Assembly (NCBI RefSeq): GCF_900108875.1
Contig: NZ_FNYJ01000001.1
Location: 372,001-436,000, forward strand
Direction of reading: 5' to 3'
From: Pseudomonas sp. NFR16
GTDB lineage: Bacteria > Pseudomonadota > Gammaproteobacteria > Pseudomonadales > Pseudomonadaceae
DNA: 64,000 bases
Shown here: one piece after another, positions 1 through 8,113 of the stretch
How the letters are laid out: every line of letters begins with the position of its first letter
How positions within the stretch are numbered: the stretch's first letter is position 1
Made by a program: the position numbers and the translations under genes
The notes under the pieces: model-generated
Databases searched by the model: none
Seen by the model: only the letters and a program-made list of their open reading frames with translations
Told to the model about the DNA's origin: nothing

Positions 1-515
1 TCGCGCAGCTGTTTGTCCAGCGCGCCGAGCGGTTCGTCCATCAGCACCAGCTTGGGCTCGAAGACCAATGCGCGAGCCAGCGCGACACGTTGCTGCTGAC
101 CGCCGGACAATTGCGCCGGATAACGCTTGGCGAAGGCTTCAAGCCTGACCATGTCCAGCGCGCGACGGACTTTTTCCGCACGCTCGATGCGGTTCATCTT
201 GCGCACCGACAGCGGAAACGCGAGGTTTTCCTCGATGGTCATGTGCGGAAACAGCGCGTAGTTCTGGAACACCATGCCGATGTCGCGCTTGTGCGGCGGC
301 AGGTTGTGCAACGGCTTGTCTTTGAGAAATATCTCGCCCTGCGTGGGCGTTTCGAACCCGGCGAGCATCATCAGGCTGGTGGTCTTGCCTGAGCCGGAAG
401 GGCCGAGCAGGGTGACGAACTCGCCTTCCTTGATGTCCAGGTTGAGGTCTTTGACGACGGGGCGGAAGCCGTCGTAGGTCTTTTGAATATTCTTGAAACT
501 GACCAGATGCTGCAT
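1..515 (-). CDS. ABC transporter ATP-binding protein, polyamine (PotA/PotG) type, N-terminal part
   Basis: Cytoplasmic ATPase subunit of an importer that hydrolyses ATP to drive uptake of a polyamine-like solute. The first 171 residues are present and the 3' end runs off the window. Visible in order: Walker A GPSGSGKTT (residues 38-46), Q-loop QNYALFPHMT, signature LSGGQQQR and Walker B LVLMDEPLGALD near the window edge. The start is the ATG giving MQHLVSF, since the homologous N-terminus begins there. It lies downstream of the binding protein on the same strand, so both probably belong to one operon whose permeases are outside the window. The family is clear; the substrate (putrescine, spermidine or an opine-like amine) is inferred only from the neighbouring binding protein. 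Confidence 0.9.
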   Translation of the reverse strand, partial: MQHLVSFKNIQKTYDGFRPVVKDLNLDIKEGEFVTLLGPSGSGKTTSLMMLAGFETPTQGEIFLKDKPLHNLPPHKRDIGMVFQNYALFPHMTIEENLAFPLSVRKMNRIERAEKVRRALDMVRLEAFAKRYPAQLSGGQQQRVALARALVFEPKLVLMDEPLGALDKQLR

Positions 516-643
516 GTCGCGGCCTCATTCAGGGAGTAGGCAGGGTCTGTCGTCGCTGCTCATCTGCCTGTTCCCGCAAAATGAAGAGCAATCCGTGGTC
601 GCACTTCGCGAGCGACGCGAGGTGGCGATCCTTCAAGTGTGAA

Positions 644-669
644 GCCGCCGCCCTGAAGCGGGCGGCGGC
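644..669 (-). terminator. GC-rich hairpin after the binding-protein gene
   Basis: A 10-bp perfect stem GCCGCCGCCC / GGGCGGCGGC with a 6-nt loop lies 10 nt past the stop of the binding-protein gene. No U-tract follows on the minus strand. It is more likely a 3'-stabilising or partial attenuating hairpin that keeps the binding-protein mRNA more abundant than the ATPase part than a full terminator. Confidence 0.5.
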
Positions 670-679
670 GAATCGAGCG

Positions 680-1741
680 TTACTTCTGCGCGATCCAGGC
701 GTTGAAACGCTCGGTCAGCGACTCGGTGTTGTCGACCCAGAACTCGACGTCCAGCGGCAGCGCCGCGGCCAGGTTGTCCGGAGTGGTGGGTAGATCGGCC
801 TTCAGGTCCGCAGGCACCAGGTCATTGGCTTTCTTGTTGGGCAAGCCGTAGGCAATGAACTTCGGCAGTTTCGACAGGTTTTCCGGCTTGCTTGCAAACG
901 CAATGAAGTCCATCGCGGCGGCCTTGTTCTCGCTGCCCTTGAGCACGGTCCAGGAGTCGATCGCCGAGACACTGCCGTTCCAGAGGAACTGGAAGTGCTT
1001 GCCTTCGTTGCGGTTGAAGCCGGTGATGCGACCGTTGTAGGCCGAGCTCATGACCACGTCGCCGGCTGACAGCATCTGCAGTGGCTGGGCGCCGGCTTCC
1101 CACCAGACGATGCTGGATTTGATGCTGTTCAGCTTGTTGAAGGCGCGGTCGACGCCTTCGGGCGTGCGCAGCACCTTATACACGTCTGCAGGCTTGACGC
1201 CGTCCGCGATCAGGGCGAATTCCAGGGAGTATTTCGGGCCTTTGCGCAGGCCACGTTTGCCGGGGAATTTGCCGGTGTCGAAAAAGTCGGCCCACGAGGT
1301 CGGCGCGGTTTTCAGTTTGTCGGCGTCCCAGGCCACGCCGGTGTTCCACACGATGGCGCCGACCCCGCAGTCGTTTACCGCTTCAGGAATGAAGTCGGCC
1401 TTGTTGCCGATCCTGGACCAGTCGATTTTTTCGTAGAGCCCGGAATCGCAACCCAACGCGAGGTCTTCGGCCTCCACTTCGACAACGTCCCAGTTCGGGT
1501 TGCCCACTTTCACCTTGGCGTCGAGCACCCCAACGCCACCGTCCCAGCTCTGGTCGAGGACTTTCTTGCCGGTCTGCTCGCCAAACGGTTTGAAGAAAAT
1601 CTCCCGCTGTGCGTCCTGGAAGTTTCCGCCCCAGGACACGATGGTCAGGTCGCGAGCGCTTGCAGACTGGGCGACGGCCAGCCCGGCAACGGCAAACGCG
1701 AGAGCGGCTAGAGCGTGGCACGGCTTGTGCTTCTTGTGCAT
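680..1741 (-). CDS. Periplasmic substrate-binding protein of a polyamine-type ABC transporter (PotD/PotF family)
   Basis: 353 residues. Residues 1-29 form a Sec signal peptide (basic MHKKHK start, Ala/Val-rich core, cleavage after SASA). The mature protein opens with RDLTIVSWGGNFQDAQ, the typical first strand of PotD/PotF-like extracellular binding proteins, and later has the conserved ALPLDVEFWVDN region. It should capture the solute in the periplasm and deliver it to the permeases paired with the downstream ATPase. Its promoter region holds a palindromic operator and it is divergent from an XRE-cupin regulator, the usual arrangement for polyamine or amine catabolic control. The exact ligand cannot be read from the sequence. 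Confidence 0.88.
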   Translation of the reverse strand: MHKKHKPCHALAALAFAVAGLAVAQSASARDLTIVSWGGNFQDAQREIFFKPFGEQTGKKVLDQSWDGGVGVLDAKVKVGNPNWDVVEVEAEDLALGCDSGLYEKIDWSRIGNKADFIPEAVNDCGVGAIVWNTGVAWDADKLKTAPTSWADFFDTGKFPGKRGLRKGPKYSLEFALIADGVKPADVYKVLRTPEGVDRAFNKLNSIKSSIVWWEAGAQPLQMLSAGDVVMSSAYNGRITGFNRNEGKHFQFLWNGSVSAIDSWTVLKGSENKAAAMDFIAFASKPENLSKLPKFIAYGLPNKKANDLVPADLKADLPTTPDNLAAALPLDVEFWVDNTESLTERFNAWIAQK

Positions 1742-1773
1742 TTGAAACCTCGACGCAGATGATGGGTGTGTGG

Positions 1774-1812
1774 GTGGTAAAAATATTTACCACTGCGAAA
1801 TCTGCGAAGCAA
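1774..1812 (-). promoter_or_regulatory. Sigma70-like promoter of the binding-protein gene overlapped by a palindromic operator
   Basis: An inverted repeat GTGGTAAA-4 nt-TTTACCAC occupies 1774-1793. Read on the minus strand, TTGCTT (1807-1812) and TAAATA (1784-1789) are 17 nt apart, giving a plausible -35/-10 pair whose -10 box sits inside the palindrome. A protein bound here would block RNA polymerase. The obvious candidate is the divergent XRE-cupin regulator. The rest of the 373-nt gap (1742-2114) holds no convincing gene. Confidence 0.55.
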
Positions 1813-2114
1813 GTTTTATTTGCTGGCGCCTTCCTGAAATCCGAACTGCCTGCGTTCGGTAAGCGATTGATTTTCCTCGCCCGACACCCGATATTCACCG
1901 GGGCCATCTTGCGCGACTTGTTAGCCGCGCTTTTTGCGTGGCGCGCCCCGGGCACATCGCCCCGTCATGGCTTGTTACTTTTGCGCTTGTCAGCCGAGCC
2001 GTGTTGGTGCGAAATACCCAGCACGGTGCGCCGCTGGCCGTTCATTCCGCCTTGCCGCCTGCATATCCAGACGCCGCACGCCGTACCGGGCAGCGTTCAT
2101 TCGAGGAAAAATCC

Positions 2115-2750
2115 GTGACCGATACACCGGCGATCAGCCGCAACCCCCACGCGCCGGAAGAGCCGCCTGAAGAGCCGATCACCCCTGAAGACAGCGCCTC
2201 GGTGGGCGAGCGCCTCAAGGCCCTGCGCCAGAGTCGCGGTCTTTCGATCCGTGGCCTGGCCGAGCTGGCGGGCGTACCGCATGCCACGTTGTCGATCATC
2301 GAACGCGACAAATCCAGCCCTTCGGTGAGTATCCTCAAGCGCCTGCTCAAGCCGCTGAATGTCACCCTCAGCGTGTTTTTTTCGGATTCGGCGGTGGTCG
2401 ACCGCGCGGTGTTCTACAAAGCCAGCGAACTGGTCGAACTCGCGGACGGCAAGATGCTGTCGTACCGGCAAGTGGGCGCGAACCTGGCCAACAGTTCGAT
2501 GATGATCCTGCACGAGCGCTACGAACCCGGTGCCGACACCGGCCAGGAAGGCGAAGAGCTTTACTCTCACGAAGCCGAGGAGGGCGGCATCATCATCGAA
2601 GGCCGGCTGGAAATGACCGTCGGCGATGAGGTGCGCGTGCTGTCGCCCGGCGACGCCTATTATTTCGACAGCCGCTTGCCACACCGCATGCGCAACCCGT
2701 TCGATGAAGTGTGCGTAGTGGTCAGCGCGGTCTCGCCTCCGACCTTCTGA
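2115..2750 (+). CDS. XRE-family transcriptional regulator with C-terminal cupin domain (PuuR-like)
   Basis: 211 residues from the GTG at 2115, chosen because GAGGA lies 7 nt upstream; an in-frame start at 1938 would add low-quality sequence with no Shine-Dalgarno. After an acidic/proline-rich tail, residues about 28-85 form an HTH_3 domain (VGERLKALRQSRGLSIRGLA...). The C-terminal half is a cupin barrel with the HEAEEGGIIIEGRLEMTVG and PGDAYYFDSRLPHRM strands. Members of this family sense small ligands with the cupin and usually repress polyamine or amino-acid transport and catabolism. It is divergent from the polyamine-type binding protein and probably acts at the operator at 1774-1793. Confidence 0.85.
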   Translation: MTDTPAISRNPHAPEEPPEEPITPEDSASVGERLKALRQSRGLSIRGLAELAGVPHATLSIIERDKSSPSVSILKRLLKPLNVTLSVFFSDSAVVDRAVFYKASELVELADGKMLSYRQVGANLANSSMMILHERYEPGADTGQEGEELYSHEAEEGGIIIEGRLEMTVGDEVRVLSPGDAYYFDSRLPHRMRNPFDEVCVVVSAVSPPTF

Positions 2751-2766
2751 TGCTCTCGGCCCATGC

Positions 2767-3675
2767 TCATGCCCACGGCTGAGCCTTGAGCCGGTCTTCC
2801 AGAAAATCACGGAACACCCGAATGCGCGGGCTCAAGTGTTTCCGGTTCGAATAGATCAGATAAATCGGCTCCTGGTCAGGCACGCTGAAGTCAGTCAGCA
2901 GAGGGATCAGACGGCCCTCGCGGAGATCGGCGCCGATGTGAAACTGCGCCAGCCTGACGATCCCTGCGCCGCTCAAGGCCATTTCCCGCAGCAGGTCACC
3001 CTGCGAGAACACGGCCTTGGGCGTGATCGGCACCGTGCGGATCACGCCCTCCGGGCTGAGGAATTGCCAATTGTTCCACGCACTGTGAAAGCCGAAATTG
3101 AAGCAGTCATGCCCGAGCAGGTCGTCAGGCCGGGTTGGCGTTCCCCGGCGCGCCAGATACTCCGCTGACGCGCACGTGACCCACGCGCTTTCCCCGATTT
3201 TGCGCGCGACTCTCGAGGAGTCGGGCAGGCCGCCGCTGTGAATGGCGATGTCCAGACCCTGATCGAACAGGTCAACGTATTGCGGGCCAACCTGCACATC
3301 GACGGTCAAGCCGGGGTAGGCCGCCAGAAAGTCAGGCAGCCAGGGCAGGATCTGATGCTTGGCGAACGTCGTCATCGTGTGGATACGCAAGGCGCCGCTC
3401 ACGCGGTCCGGGAACGCGTGCGCCAGCGAGTCGGCCTCGGCCATGGCATTGATCACCGCCCGCGCGCTCACCCGGTAGGCTGCACCTTCGTCGGTCAGTG
3501 TCAGGGTTCGGTTGCCACGCTGGAACAGTCGCACCTGCAGCCGGTCCTCGAGCCGCGTGATCAGCTTGCTGATGGCCGAGGGCGTCAGGCCGTTGGCCCG
3601 TGCAGCCGCTGAAAAGCTGCCATGTTCAGTCGCCCACATAAAGGCCAGCATCTGAGAATAATTGTCCATTTGCAC
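2767..3675 (-). CDS. LysR-family transcriptional regulator
   Basis: 302 residues, standard length for the family. The N-terminal winged HTH is seen at residues about 9-66 (MLAFMWATEHGSFSAAARANGLTPSA...), followed by the LysR substrate-binding domain with the IRVGP/QYVDLFDQGLDIAIHSGG region near residues 130-150. It is transcribed toward the XRE-cupin gene and lies downstream of a cupin protein on the same strand. The sequence resembles the CrgA/AaeR-like subgroup (LTLTDEGAAYRVSARAVI). The inducer and target genes cannot be deduced; the cupin dioxygenase-like neighbour is the nearest candidate target. Confidence 0.85.
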   Translation of the reverse strand: MQMDNYSQMLAFMWATEHGSFSAAARANGLTPSAISKLITRLEDRLQVRLFQRGNRTLTLTDEGAAYRVSARAVINAMAEADSLAHAFPDRVSGALRIHTMTTFAKHQILPWLPDFLAAYPGLTVDVQVGPQYVDLFDQGLDIAIHSGGLPDSSRVARKIGESAWVTCASAEYLARRGTPTRPDDLLGHDCFNFGFHSAWNNWQFLSPEGVIRTVPITPKAVFSQGDLLREMALSGAGIVRLAQFHIGADLREGRLIPLLTDFSVPDQEPIYLIYSNRKHLSPRIRVFRDFLEDRLKAQPWA

Positions 3676-3761
3676 GCTCGTGACAGGCTGCGATGGTCAC
3701 GCAGCCTGCCAGCAATCAACCCTTCGAACAACCGGCTCGCCCTGCGCTCCGGACGCAGATA

Positions 3762-4298
3762 TCAGCGAATGAACTGCTGAATATAGTCGTCCGGCAAGCC
3801 CAGCGAGGCGTAATGCTTGCGCGCCGCTTCCAGCTTGGTGAACACGTCTTCGTAGCCCACCGCGACACCTTGCGGATCGACGTAGGTGTAGCCGCCCTGG
3901 ACGTGAAACCAGGTAATCATTTCATCGACGCCTTCAGGCACGAACAGGGTGTGGGTTTCGCCCGGCGGTTCGTAGGCAAACGAACCCTGTTCGGCGACCC
4001 AGTCGTGCTCCAGGTAATACCAGCGGCCCTTCAGCACCAGCGCATGAACGCCGCCGCTGTGACGATGGCGGGACAGCACACCGCTCTGACGGACGCGCAG
4101 CAGGTTAATGTAGTAACCGCCGGTGGTGCTCAGCAACAGTGGCTTGAAAGACACCGATGCGGTGACCGGCACCCAGAGCGCGTCATCTTCCAGCCAGTCG
4201 GTCAGGACGCCGGGGTGAACCATGTCCGGCGTCATGAACGGCACTTGTGGCAGTTGATAGGGAATCGCGAGTTCGTCTGGCTTGGTGGGCGTGCTCAT
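3762..4298 (-). CDS. Cupin protein of the 2,4'-dihydroxyacetophenone dioxygenase family
   Basis: 178 residues starting MSTPTKPDE; an upstream in-frame ATG at 4403 would add 35 arginine-rich residues and is less likely. The cupin metal-site motif is seen as SRHRHSGGVHALVLKGRWYY, and the second motif as GSFAYEPPGETHTLFVP, which supply His/Glu ligands for a non-haem iron. Founding members cleave a C-C bond in 2,4'-dihydroxyacetophenone with O2. Most homologues in proteobacteria are uncharacterised and are annotated only by family. The next gene on the strand is a LysR regulator. Family placement is good; the substrate is unknown. Confidence 0.75.
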   Translation of the reverse strand: MSTPTKPDELAIPYQLPQVPFMTPDMVHPGVLTDWLEDDALWVPVTASVSFKPLLLSTTGGYYINLLRVRQSGVLSRHRHSGGVHALVLKGRWYYLEHDWVAEQGSFAYEPPGETHTLFVPEGVDEMITWFHVQGGYTYVDPQGVAVGYEDVFTKLEAARKHYASLGLPDDYIQQFIR

Positions 4299-4497
4299 CG
4301 GTCTGCTTCCACGGTCGATTATCGAAAGTCCCGGCGACTTGAATGGCCGGGTCGAGAACAGAGTAGGCCAGCAACGCCTTCGGGAGAACCGTCCGGCGGG
4401 CACAGTGGCTGTGAACCTACGTCACAGCAGAAGGGCTGATCAGGTTATGGGTTTGCCGGATGAGCGCAGCCAGCGAGCGGACAGATACAGCGCTAGC

Positions 4498-5397
4498 TCA
4501 GGCCCGCCCCCGGCTTTCCTGGACGATCCTTCCGGCATCGCGTCCCGGCGGCAGGCCAAACACCTTGGCGTAATCCCGGCTGAACTGTGTCGGGCTTTCA
4601 TAACCCACCTCATACGCGGCGGCCGTTACGCTTCTGGCGCTGCCCACCATCAACGTGCGGGCCTGAAGCAGGCGCACGCGTTTTTGATATTGCAACGGAC
4701 TGAGCGTGGTCACGGCCTTGAAGTGGCGATGAAACGCCGACACGCTCATGGCCGCGCGCTGCGCCAGATGCTCCACCCGGAGCGGCTGAGCGAAGTCCCG
4801 GCGAATCCACTGAATCGCCTTGTTCACGCGTGCCATGGCGGTGTCCGGTGCCGCGATTTCCCGCAGCATCCAGCCGTGCGGGCCCTGCAGGACGCGAAAC
4901 AGGATTTCGCGTTCATAGGCCGGCGCGAGCGCCGTGATCGCATCGGGATCGCCCATCAGGCGCAACATGCGCACCCAGGCGTCCATCAGTTCCGGGGTCA
5001 CTGCCGCCACCGAGAAACCGGGGTCGCTGTCGTGGCGTGCGGCAGGTTCAGGCAGGTCCGCGAGCAACGTCGCGAGGATCACCGGATCCAGCGTGAGGCT
5101 GACCGCCAGATAAGGTTCACCGGTCGCAGCAGGGTGCACCGTGCCGATGGCCGGCAGTTCGATGGACATCACAAAATAGGTGGCCGGATCGTAACGCAGG
5201 GTCCGGTCGCCCACCGTCATGCTCTTACTGCCTTGCAGAATCAGGTTGATCATCGGGTCATACACCGCAGCCAGCAGGTGTTCCGGGATCTTCCCCTGGA
5301 CCATGGCGACACGCGGTATGCCGGTCTCGGTGAGACGGTTCTCAGCGGCGGCAGTCAGTGTACGAAGTTCATTCAGTTGATTTTCCATGGCCGCCAT
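4498..5397 (-). CDS. AraC-family transcriptional regulator
   Basis: 299 residues. Residues 1-190 match the AraC_N ligand domain (GIPRVAMVQGKIPEHLLAAVYDPMINLILQGSK), and residues about 200-295 carry the two helix-turn-helices (PLRVEHLAQRAAMSVSAFHRHFK and AAYEVGYESPTQFSRDYAKVFG). The start could be this ATG or the ATG three codons downstream. It is divergent from an SDR-VOC gene pair with 131 nt between the starts. This is the common arrangement in Pseudomonas, where the regulator activates an adjacent oxidoreductase cluster, so that pair is the probable target. Confidence 0.88.
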   Translation of the reverse strand: MAAMENQLNELRTLTAAAENRLTETGIPRVAMVQGKIPEHLLAAVYDPMINLILQGSKSMTVGDRTLRYDPATYFVMSIELPAIGTVHPAATGEPYLAVSLTLDPVILATLLADLPEPAARHDSDPGFSVAAVTPELMDAWVRMLRLMGDPDAITALAPAYEREILFRVLQGPHGWMLREIAAPDTAMARVNKAIQWIRRDFAQPLRVEHLAQRAAMSVSAFHRHFKAVTTLSPLQYQKRVRLLQARTLMVGSARSVTAAAYEVGYESPTQFSRDYAKVFGLPPGRDAGRIVQESRGRA

Positions 5398-5528
5398 GCT
5401 GACGGCTGCGTGAGCACAGGCGCAAGTGAAAAGCAGAAACAGGCAGGATCGGAGCAGGAACGGCTGCGTTCGCCTGCGCCGATACGCCTACCGTGAACGC
5501 TCTTTCAGCAACCCTCGTGGAGAGCATC

Positions 5529-6272
5529 ATGGGCGTCATCGTCATTACCGGAGGCAGCCGTGGCATCGGTGCCAGCACCGCCAGACTGGCGGCCCAGCGC
5601 GGCATGGGCGTCATCCTGACGTACAACGATCAGCCAGAGGCGGCGGCAGATGTCGTGCGCAGCATCGAGGACGCCGGTGGCCAGGCCGTCGCGCTCAAAC
5701 TCGATGTCGCCGACACCGGCAGCTTTGCAGCTTTTCGGGCAACGCTCGTCGGCACATTGAACAAGCATTGGGGCGTCGACAGCCTGACCGGGCTGGTCAA
5801 TAACGCAGGTTACGGGCTGTTCAATCCGCTTGAATCGGTCACCGAGGCGCAATTCGACGGCCTGTTCGACGTGCACCTCAAGGGCCCGTTTTTCCTCACG
5901 CAGGCCTTGCTGCCGTTGCTGGCGGAGCAGGCCAGCATCGTCAACCTCACCAGCGCCACGACGCGGGTGGCCACCGCTGGCGTCGCGCCGTATGCGGCGT
6001 TCAAAGGTGGACTGGATGTCCTCACCCGGTACATGGCCAAGGAGTTCGGCGAACGACGCATCCGTGCCAATGCCGTTTCACCGGGCGCCATCCGCACCGA
6101 TCTGGGTGGCGGACTTACAGACGAATTCGAAGCCTTGCTGGCTTCGCAGACGGCACTCGGCCGTGTCGGCGAGCCCGATGACGTGGCGCGTGTCATCGTC
6201 ATGTTGTTGAGCGAAGAGGGCGCGTGGATCAACGCGCAGACCCTGGAAGTCGCGGGCGGCTACATCATCTGA
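5529..6272 (+). CDS. Short-chain dehydrogenase/reductase (SDR)
   Basis: 247 residues from the ATG at 5529, which has GGAG 6 nt upstream; a GTG at 5493 is possible but has no ribosome site. Classical SDR signatures are visible: TGGSRGIGAS for NAD(P)(H) binding near the N-terminus, NNAG (LVNNAGYG), a catalytic YxxxK (YAAFK) and the PGAIRTDL loop after the active site. It is an NAD(P)-dependent oxidoreductase of unknown substrate. The VOC protein starts 16 nt downstream, so they are probably cotranscribed under the divergent AraC regulator. Confidence 0.88.
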   Translation: MGVIVITGGSRGIGASTARLAAQRGMGVILTYNDQPEAAADVVRSIEDAGGQAVALKLDVADTGSFAAFRATLVGTLNKHWGVDSLTGLVNNAGYGLFNPLESVTEAQFDGLFDVHLKGPFFLTQALLPLLAEQASIVNLTSATTRVATAGVAPYAAFKGGLDVLTRYMAKEFGERRIRANAVSPGAIRTDLGGGLTDEFEALLASQTALGRVGEPDDVARVIVMLLSEEGAWINAQTLEVAGGYII

Positions 6273-6288
6273 TAGCAAGGGGAAACAC

Positions 6289-6690
6289 ATGCTGGATCAT
6301 ATTTTTCTGACGGTCAGCGACATCGCCCGATCCGTTGGATTTTACGAAGCGACGCTGTTGCCGCTGGGCATCACTGCCCGGCTGGATTACGACGGCAAGG
6401 ATGGCCCACCTGACCATCCGGACCTCAAGGGCTTCGGCGCAAACGGCCGCATGTTCTTCTGGCTGCGCGAGGGCGTGGTGGAAGGCCGCGCCGCTCACGT
6501 GGGGTTCATCGCCGACAGCCAGGCGCATGTGCAGGCCGCCTATGCCGCCGCCATGGCGCACGGTGCTATGGACAATGGCGCGCCCGGCGCGCGAGTGCAT
6601 TACGACCCGGATTATTACGCCGGCAATGTGCTTGACCCGGACGGCTATAGCCTGGAATTCGTCTACAAGAAATGGCAGCACGGCGCATGA
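6289..6690 (+). CDS. VOC-family (glyoxalase/bleomycin-resistance fold) protein
   Basis: 133 residues with the VOC pattern: MLDHIFLTVSDIARSVGFYEATL at the N-terminus, HVGFIADSQAHVQAAYAAA in the middle and the closing YYAGNVLDPDGYSLEF segment with a conserved Glu. Such proteins bind a divalent metal and act on electrophilic or aromatic small molecules. It follows the SDR by 16 nt with an AAGGGGAAA ribosome site. The substrate is unknown. Confidence 0.85.
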   Translation: MLDHIFLTVSDIARSVGFYEATLLPLGITARLDYDGKDGPPDHPDLKGFGANGRMFFWLREGVVEGRAAHVGFIADSQAHVQAAYAAAMAHGAMDNGAPGARVHYDPDYYAGNVLDPDGYSLEFVYKKWQHGA

Positions 6691-6759
6691 GTACATTGCC
6701 GGCGAATCCATTCGCGCCTCCGGTGGCGTTCGGGGCGTGGGCTATTGATCGCGGTTGGT

Positions 6760-6807
6760 TGATCGAAGCAGAGGCTAGTCGAAGCAAAGGCTAATCGAAG
6801 CAGAGCC
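6760..6807. repeat. Three tandem copies of a 16-nt repeat
   Basis: Units at 6760-6775, 6776-6791 and 6792-6807 follow the pattern T-R/A-TCGAAGCA-R-AG-S-C with 2-4 changes between copies. They sit in the 194-nt gap between the VOC gene and the Ser/Gly-rich protein gene, after both convergent stop codons. No gene is seen in this gap. Confidence 0.7.
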
Positions 6808-6838
6808 GAATTCGAGCAGGACCACAGGCAAGGTAGCT

Positions 6839-6873
6839 GACTGGCCAGCGTCAGGCAGAACGTCTGGCCAGTC
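6839..6873. terminator. Hairpin between two convergent genes
   Basis: A 10-bp perfect inverted repeat GACTGGCCAG / CTGGCCAGTC with a 15-nt loop lies 11 nt past the stop of the minus-strand Ser/Gly-rich gene. No T-tract follows on either side, so termination is uncertain; a 3'-end protecting hairpin is equally likely. Confidence 0.45.
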
Positions 6874-6884
6874 TGGGCGCTGAA

Positions 6885-7199
6885 TCAGGAACCGCTGCCG
6901 GAGCGAGTGCCGGAAGTGCCAGTGCTGTCGGAACTCGATCCCGCGCCGGACGGTGTTTTGTTGCCCGGGCTTGAATTACCGCCGCTGCCGGCCTCACCGC
7001 CGGAGCCTGGCAATGCGGTGCCATTGGTGTTGGCGCCGTTGGTGCCACTTGGGCGCGAGGAACTGTCAGACGTCGAACCGCTGGTGCTGCTGCCACTGGA
7101 AGTGCCCGAGCCGGTGCTGCTGGTGGCGGCCATCAACGGCATTGACAGCGCGCAGGTCAAGCCGGCGATAGCGAATGCAAAACTCATCTTGTTTTTCAT
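6885..7199 (-). CDS. Small exported Ser/Gly/Thr-rich low-complexity protein
   Basis: 104 residues. Residues 1-24 form a Sec signal peptide (MKNKMSFAFAIAGLTCALSM..., cleavage probably after PLMA). The mature 80 residues are almost entirely Ser, Gly, Thr, Asn and Pro, with no hydrophobic core and no cysteine, so the secreted product should be disordered. No known domain is recognised. Similar short signal-plus-linker proteins are common in Pseudomonas and carry no assigned function. It is isolated, convergent with the VOC gene, and divergent from the MvaT-family gene. Confidence 0.6.
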   Translation of the reverse strand: MKNKMSFAFAIAGLTCALSMPLMAATSSTGSGTSSGSSTSGSTSDSSSRPSGTNGANTNGTALPGSGGEAGSGGNSSPGNKTPSGAGSSSDSTGTSGTRSGSGS

Positions 7200-7435
7200 C
7201 TAGTAAGCCTCTTCGCAAGAATGAACAGAGGTCAAAGCTGGCAGGGTTGCCAGTTGCTCTCAGTGTGTGACTCATGGGGTGTGCAGAAGAGTTTGTAAAA
7301 ATAAATAATCCGCGATGAACGGTCGGGTGCCAGCGTTATGAGCAAATGTTTCCCTGCGTCGAAAAAAACCGTGATTGATATATGCACCACTGATCAACTA
7401 GAGTTGCGGGTACTCACCGATATCAGGAGCTACAC

Positions 7436-7804
7436 ATGTCCCGCCTTGCCGAATTCCGTAAACTTGAACAGCAGCTCGCCGCGCAACTGGCCGAGCTTGA
7501 AACGCTGAAGAACGATTCCGGCCTTCAAAAGGAGATCGAGTTCGAAACCAAACTGCGTAACTTGCTGGGCGAGTACAACTTCAGTCTGCGCGAAATCGTC
7601 AGCATCCTCGAGCCGCAGTCCGGCAGCCGCAAGGGCGCACCTGCAGTCGCCGAGAAGTCCACGCGCAAGGCGCGTTCGGTCAAGGTCTACAAAAACCCGC
7701 ACTCGGGCGAGCTGGTGGAAACCAAAGGTGGCAACCACAAGACGCTGAAAGCCTGGAAAGCCGAATACGGCAGCGCCGAAGTGGAGTCCTGGTTGTCCAA
7801 GTAA
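7436..7804 (+). CDS. MvaT/MvaV-family H-NS-like xenogeneic silencer
   Basis: 122 residues. The N-terminal half is a coiled-coil oligomerisation segment (MSRLAEFRKLEQQLAAQLAELETLK...), a basic linker follows (residues about 60-85), and the C-terminal DNA-binding domain contains VKVYKNPHSGELVETKGGNHKTLKAWK, with the GGN loop used by MvaT proteins to read the minor groove of AT-rich DNA. It silences horizontally acquired and AT-rich genes and shapes the nucleoid. Pseudomonas genomes carry two or more paralogues; I cannot say which this is. It has its own AT-rich upstream region (7200-7435, no gene) and a strong terminator. Confidence 0.93.
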   Translation: MSRLAEFRKLEQQLAAQLAELETLKNDSGLQKEIEFETKLRNLLGEYNFSLREIVSILEPQSGSRKGAPAVAEKSTRKARSVKVYKNPHSGELVETKGGNHKTLKAWKAEYGSAEVESWLSK

Positions 7805-7873
7805 CGCCAAGGCATTCGCCATCGCTTCGAGGACAACAGTCCCCACGATGTAAAATCTGCCAATGGCAGTTGC

Positions 7874-7905
7874 AAAAGAGGCGCTCCAAAGAGCGCCTCT
7901 TTTTT
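7874..7905 (+). terminator. Intrinsic terminator of the MvaT-family gene
   Basis: A 13-bp perfect stem AAAAGAGGCGCTC / GAGCGCCTCTTTT with loop CAAA ends in a T-run, 70 nt after the stop codon. It is a canonical Rho-independent terminator on the plus strand. Confidence 0.93.
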
Positions 7906-8113
7906 GCCTGATCGATGGCGCGCGTCCATCGAGCGTGCATCGCGCGCAGGGATGCCCTGCGTCCCTTTCTCCCCTCGAACTTTTGCAAATAAACCGTTCG
8001 TCTTCCGGTGCATTCTCGGACGAAATTATCCGGTTCTGGCTGCCTCGAAACTCCTGATACATCAGCCCTGCGTCTTTTTAAGTCGCCAATCAATATTATC
8101 GAGGAGTTCAATC

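Noticed and set aside
5493..5528. Upstream GTG start for the SDR gene
   Set aside because: No ribosome site, and the Rossmann motif begins correctly from the ATG at 5529, which has GGAG.
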